Origin: Lachnospiraceae bacterium UBA3711
GTDB taxonomy: Bacteria > Bacillota > Clostridia > Lachnospirales > Lachnospiraceae
Assembly (NCBI GenBank): GCA_002371345.1
Contig: DFHY01000033.1
Location: 2,722-8,075, forward strand
DNA: 5,354 nucleotides
Reading direction: 5' to 3'
The notes under the pieces were generated by a model. It had not been told where the DNA came from. It made no database searches and was given only the letters and a program-made list of their open reading frames with translations. The translations under genes were made by a program, and so were the position numbers. Within the stretch, counting starts at the first letter, position 1. Each line of letters opens with the position of its first letter. Below, one piece after another: positions 4,679 through 5,354 of this stretch.

Positions 4679-5354
4679 ATCTCTCCAGCCTCCGTCATGC
4701 TTCTAAGTATTTCCTTGACGCGTATTACCGCTTCCTCACATGTCACATCTGCAAGCTGAGCTCCCGCGCTGTTCATGTGGCCTCCGCCTCCCAGGCGCTC
4801 CATGATGACCTGCACATTTACCTCATCGATCGCCCTTGCGGAAATGAACACTTTCCCATTGTAGTACGTCACGACAAATGACGCGGTAATGCCTACTATG
4901 TTCAGCAGCTCATCAGCGGCCTGCGCCCCGACCACGTTCGGGCTCTCCAGTCCCTCGCTCGGAAGGATCGCTATAGCGTAGCTTCCCATGAAGTTCTCAG
5001 CATGCCGCACGGCCTCAGCCCGCGCCTTATAGCTGTCTATGTCGTACCGGAGCGCCTTGCGGACCCTTGTGACGTCCGCGCCGTTCCGCCTCAGATAGGC
5101 AGCCGCTTCAAATGTTCTCGCGCCGGTCTTCGTCGTAAAGTTATTGGTATCAATGATGATGCCCGCATACAGGCAGTCCGCCTCCAGGCTCTTGAGCCTG
5201 ACATCCTCCTCAAAGTACTGAAGGATCTCAGCAACCATCTCACATGCCGACGACGCTCCCGGTTCAATGTATGACAGCGCGGCGTTCTGAATCTGTTCCG
5301 TTGTCTGACGGTGATGATCCAGGACAACAACGGTCTTCGTTCTGGACAGCAGCT
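4675..5354 (-). CDS. gdpP: Cyclic-di-AMP phosphodiesterase GdpP, C-terminal part (DHH-DHHA1)
   Basis: The frame is open to the window edge, and 225 C-terminal residues are visible; the first ATG inside (5238) is internal, not the start. The visible part begins with the end of the DHH domain, including VVVLDHHR (the signature Asp-His-His at visible residues 12-14) and SYIEPGASSACE. It continues with YAGIIIDTNNF (a metal-binding Asp at about 68) and GARTFEAAAYLRR, then the DHHA1 domain ending in GGGGHMNSAGAQL (about 188-201). GdpP hydrolyses c-di-AMP to pApA; membrane, PAS and degenerate GGDEF domains would lie upstream, outside the window. Plain DHH phosphodiesterases such as NrnA share these motifs, but the position directly before rplI and dnaB favours GdpP. 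The stop codon overlaps the rplI start by four bases, implying translational coupling. Confidence 0.93.
   Translation of the reverse strand, partial: LLSRTKTVVVLDHHRQTTEQIQNAALSYIEPGASSACEMVAEILQYFEEDVRLKSLEADCLYAGIIIDTNNFTTKTGARTFEAAAYLRRNGADVTRVRKALRYDIDSYKARAEAVRHAENFMGSYAIAILPSEGLESPNVVGAQAADELLNIVGITASFVVTYYNGKVFISARAIDEVNVQVIMERLGGGGHMNSAGAQLADVTCEEAVIRVKEILRSMTEAGEI

Noticed and set aside
5091..5330. A minus-strand frame starting at an ATG near the window end.
   Set aside because: It is out of frame with the clear GdpP translation through the same bases, which carries the DHH motif.

Overview
The window looks like chromosomal DNA from an anaerobic, fairly GC-rich member of the Bacillota, probably a clostridium near the Lachnospiraceae. 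This rests on three things: the gdpP-rplI-dnaB gene order typical of Firmicutes, a reverse-type rubrerythrin (an oxygen/peroxide defence protein of strict anaerobes), and sigma-A-type promoters with strong GGAGG-like ribosome binding sites. The exact taxon is inference. Every supported gene reads on the minus strand, so gene order in transcription runs from high to low coordinates.

Right half (5354 to about 1416): the end of gdpP (c-di-AMP phosphodiesterase, cut by the window edge), rplI (ribosomal protein L9) and dnaB (replicative helicase) are packed with a 4-base overlap and then a 4-base gap, so they are very probably co-transcribed and translationally coupled. After a 52-base gap comes an unusual 463-codon open frame that joins a small GIY-YIG nuclease-like domain to a complete methylthioribose-1-phosphate isomerase (MtnA). 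The joint is a 36-base tandem duplication, and its second copy supplies a good ribosome binding site in front of MtnA's own natural start. The product may therefore be a true fusion, a separate MtnA, or both.

Middle (1370 to 519): a reverse rubrerythrin gene has its own clear promoter, with a perfect 7+7 base inverted repeat filling the -35/-10 spacer. The gene ends against a palindrome of about 160 bases (593-754) that looks like a small non-coding hairpin element. A strong hairpin terminator (519-577) follows.

Left end (518 to 1): a gene for an exported protein with an Ala/Glu/Thr/Pro-rich acidic tail starts at 287 and runs off the window. Its promoter (TTGACA-N17-TATTAT) is flanked by two exact matches to the WalR box consensus TGTWAH-N5-TGTWAH, suggesting a cell-envelope protein under WalRK-type control. 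The gene-free stretch 288-750 holds, in order, this promoter region, about 90 bases with nothing recognisable, the terminator and the palindromic element.

The most interesting points are the GIY-YIG/MtnA joint with its duplicated ribosome binding site, the palindromic element at the rubrerythrin stop codon, the unassigned operator in the rubrerythrin promoter, and the paired WalR-like boxes. No mobile-element enzyme, CRISPR array, tRNA or rRNA was seen.
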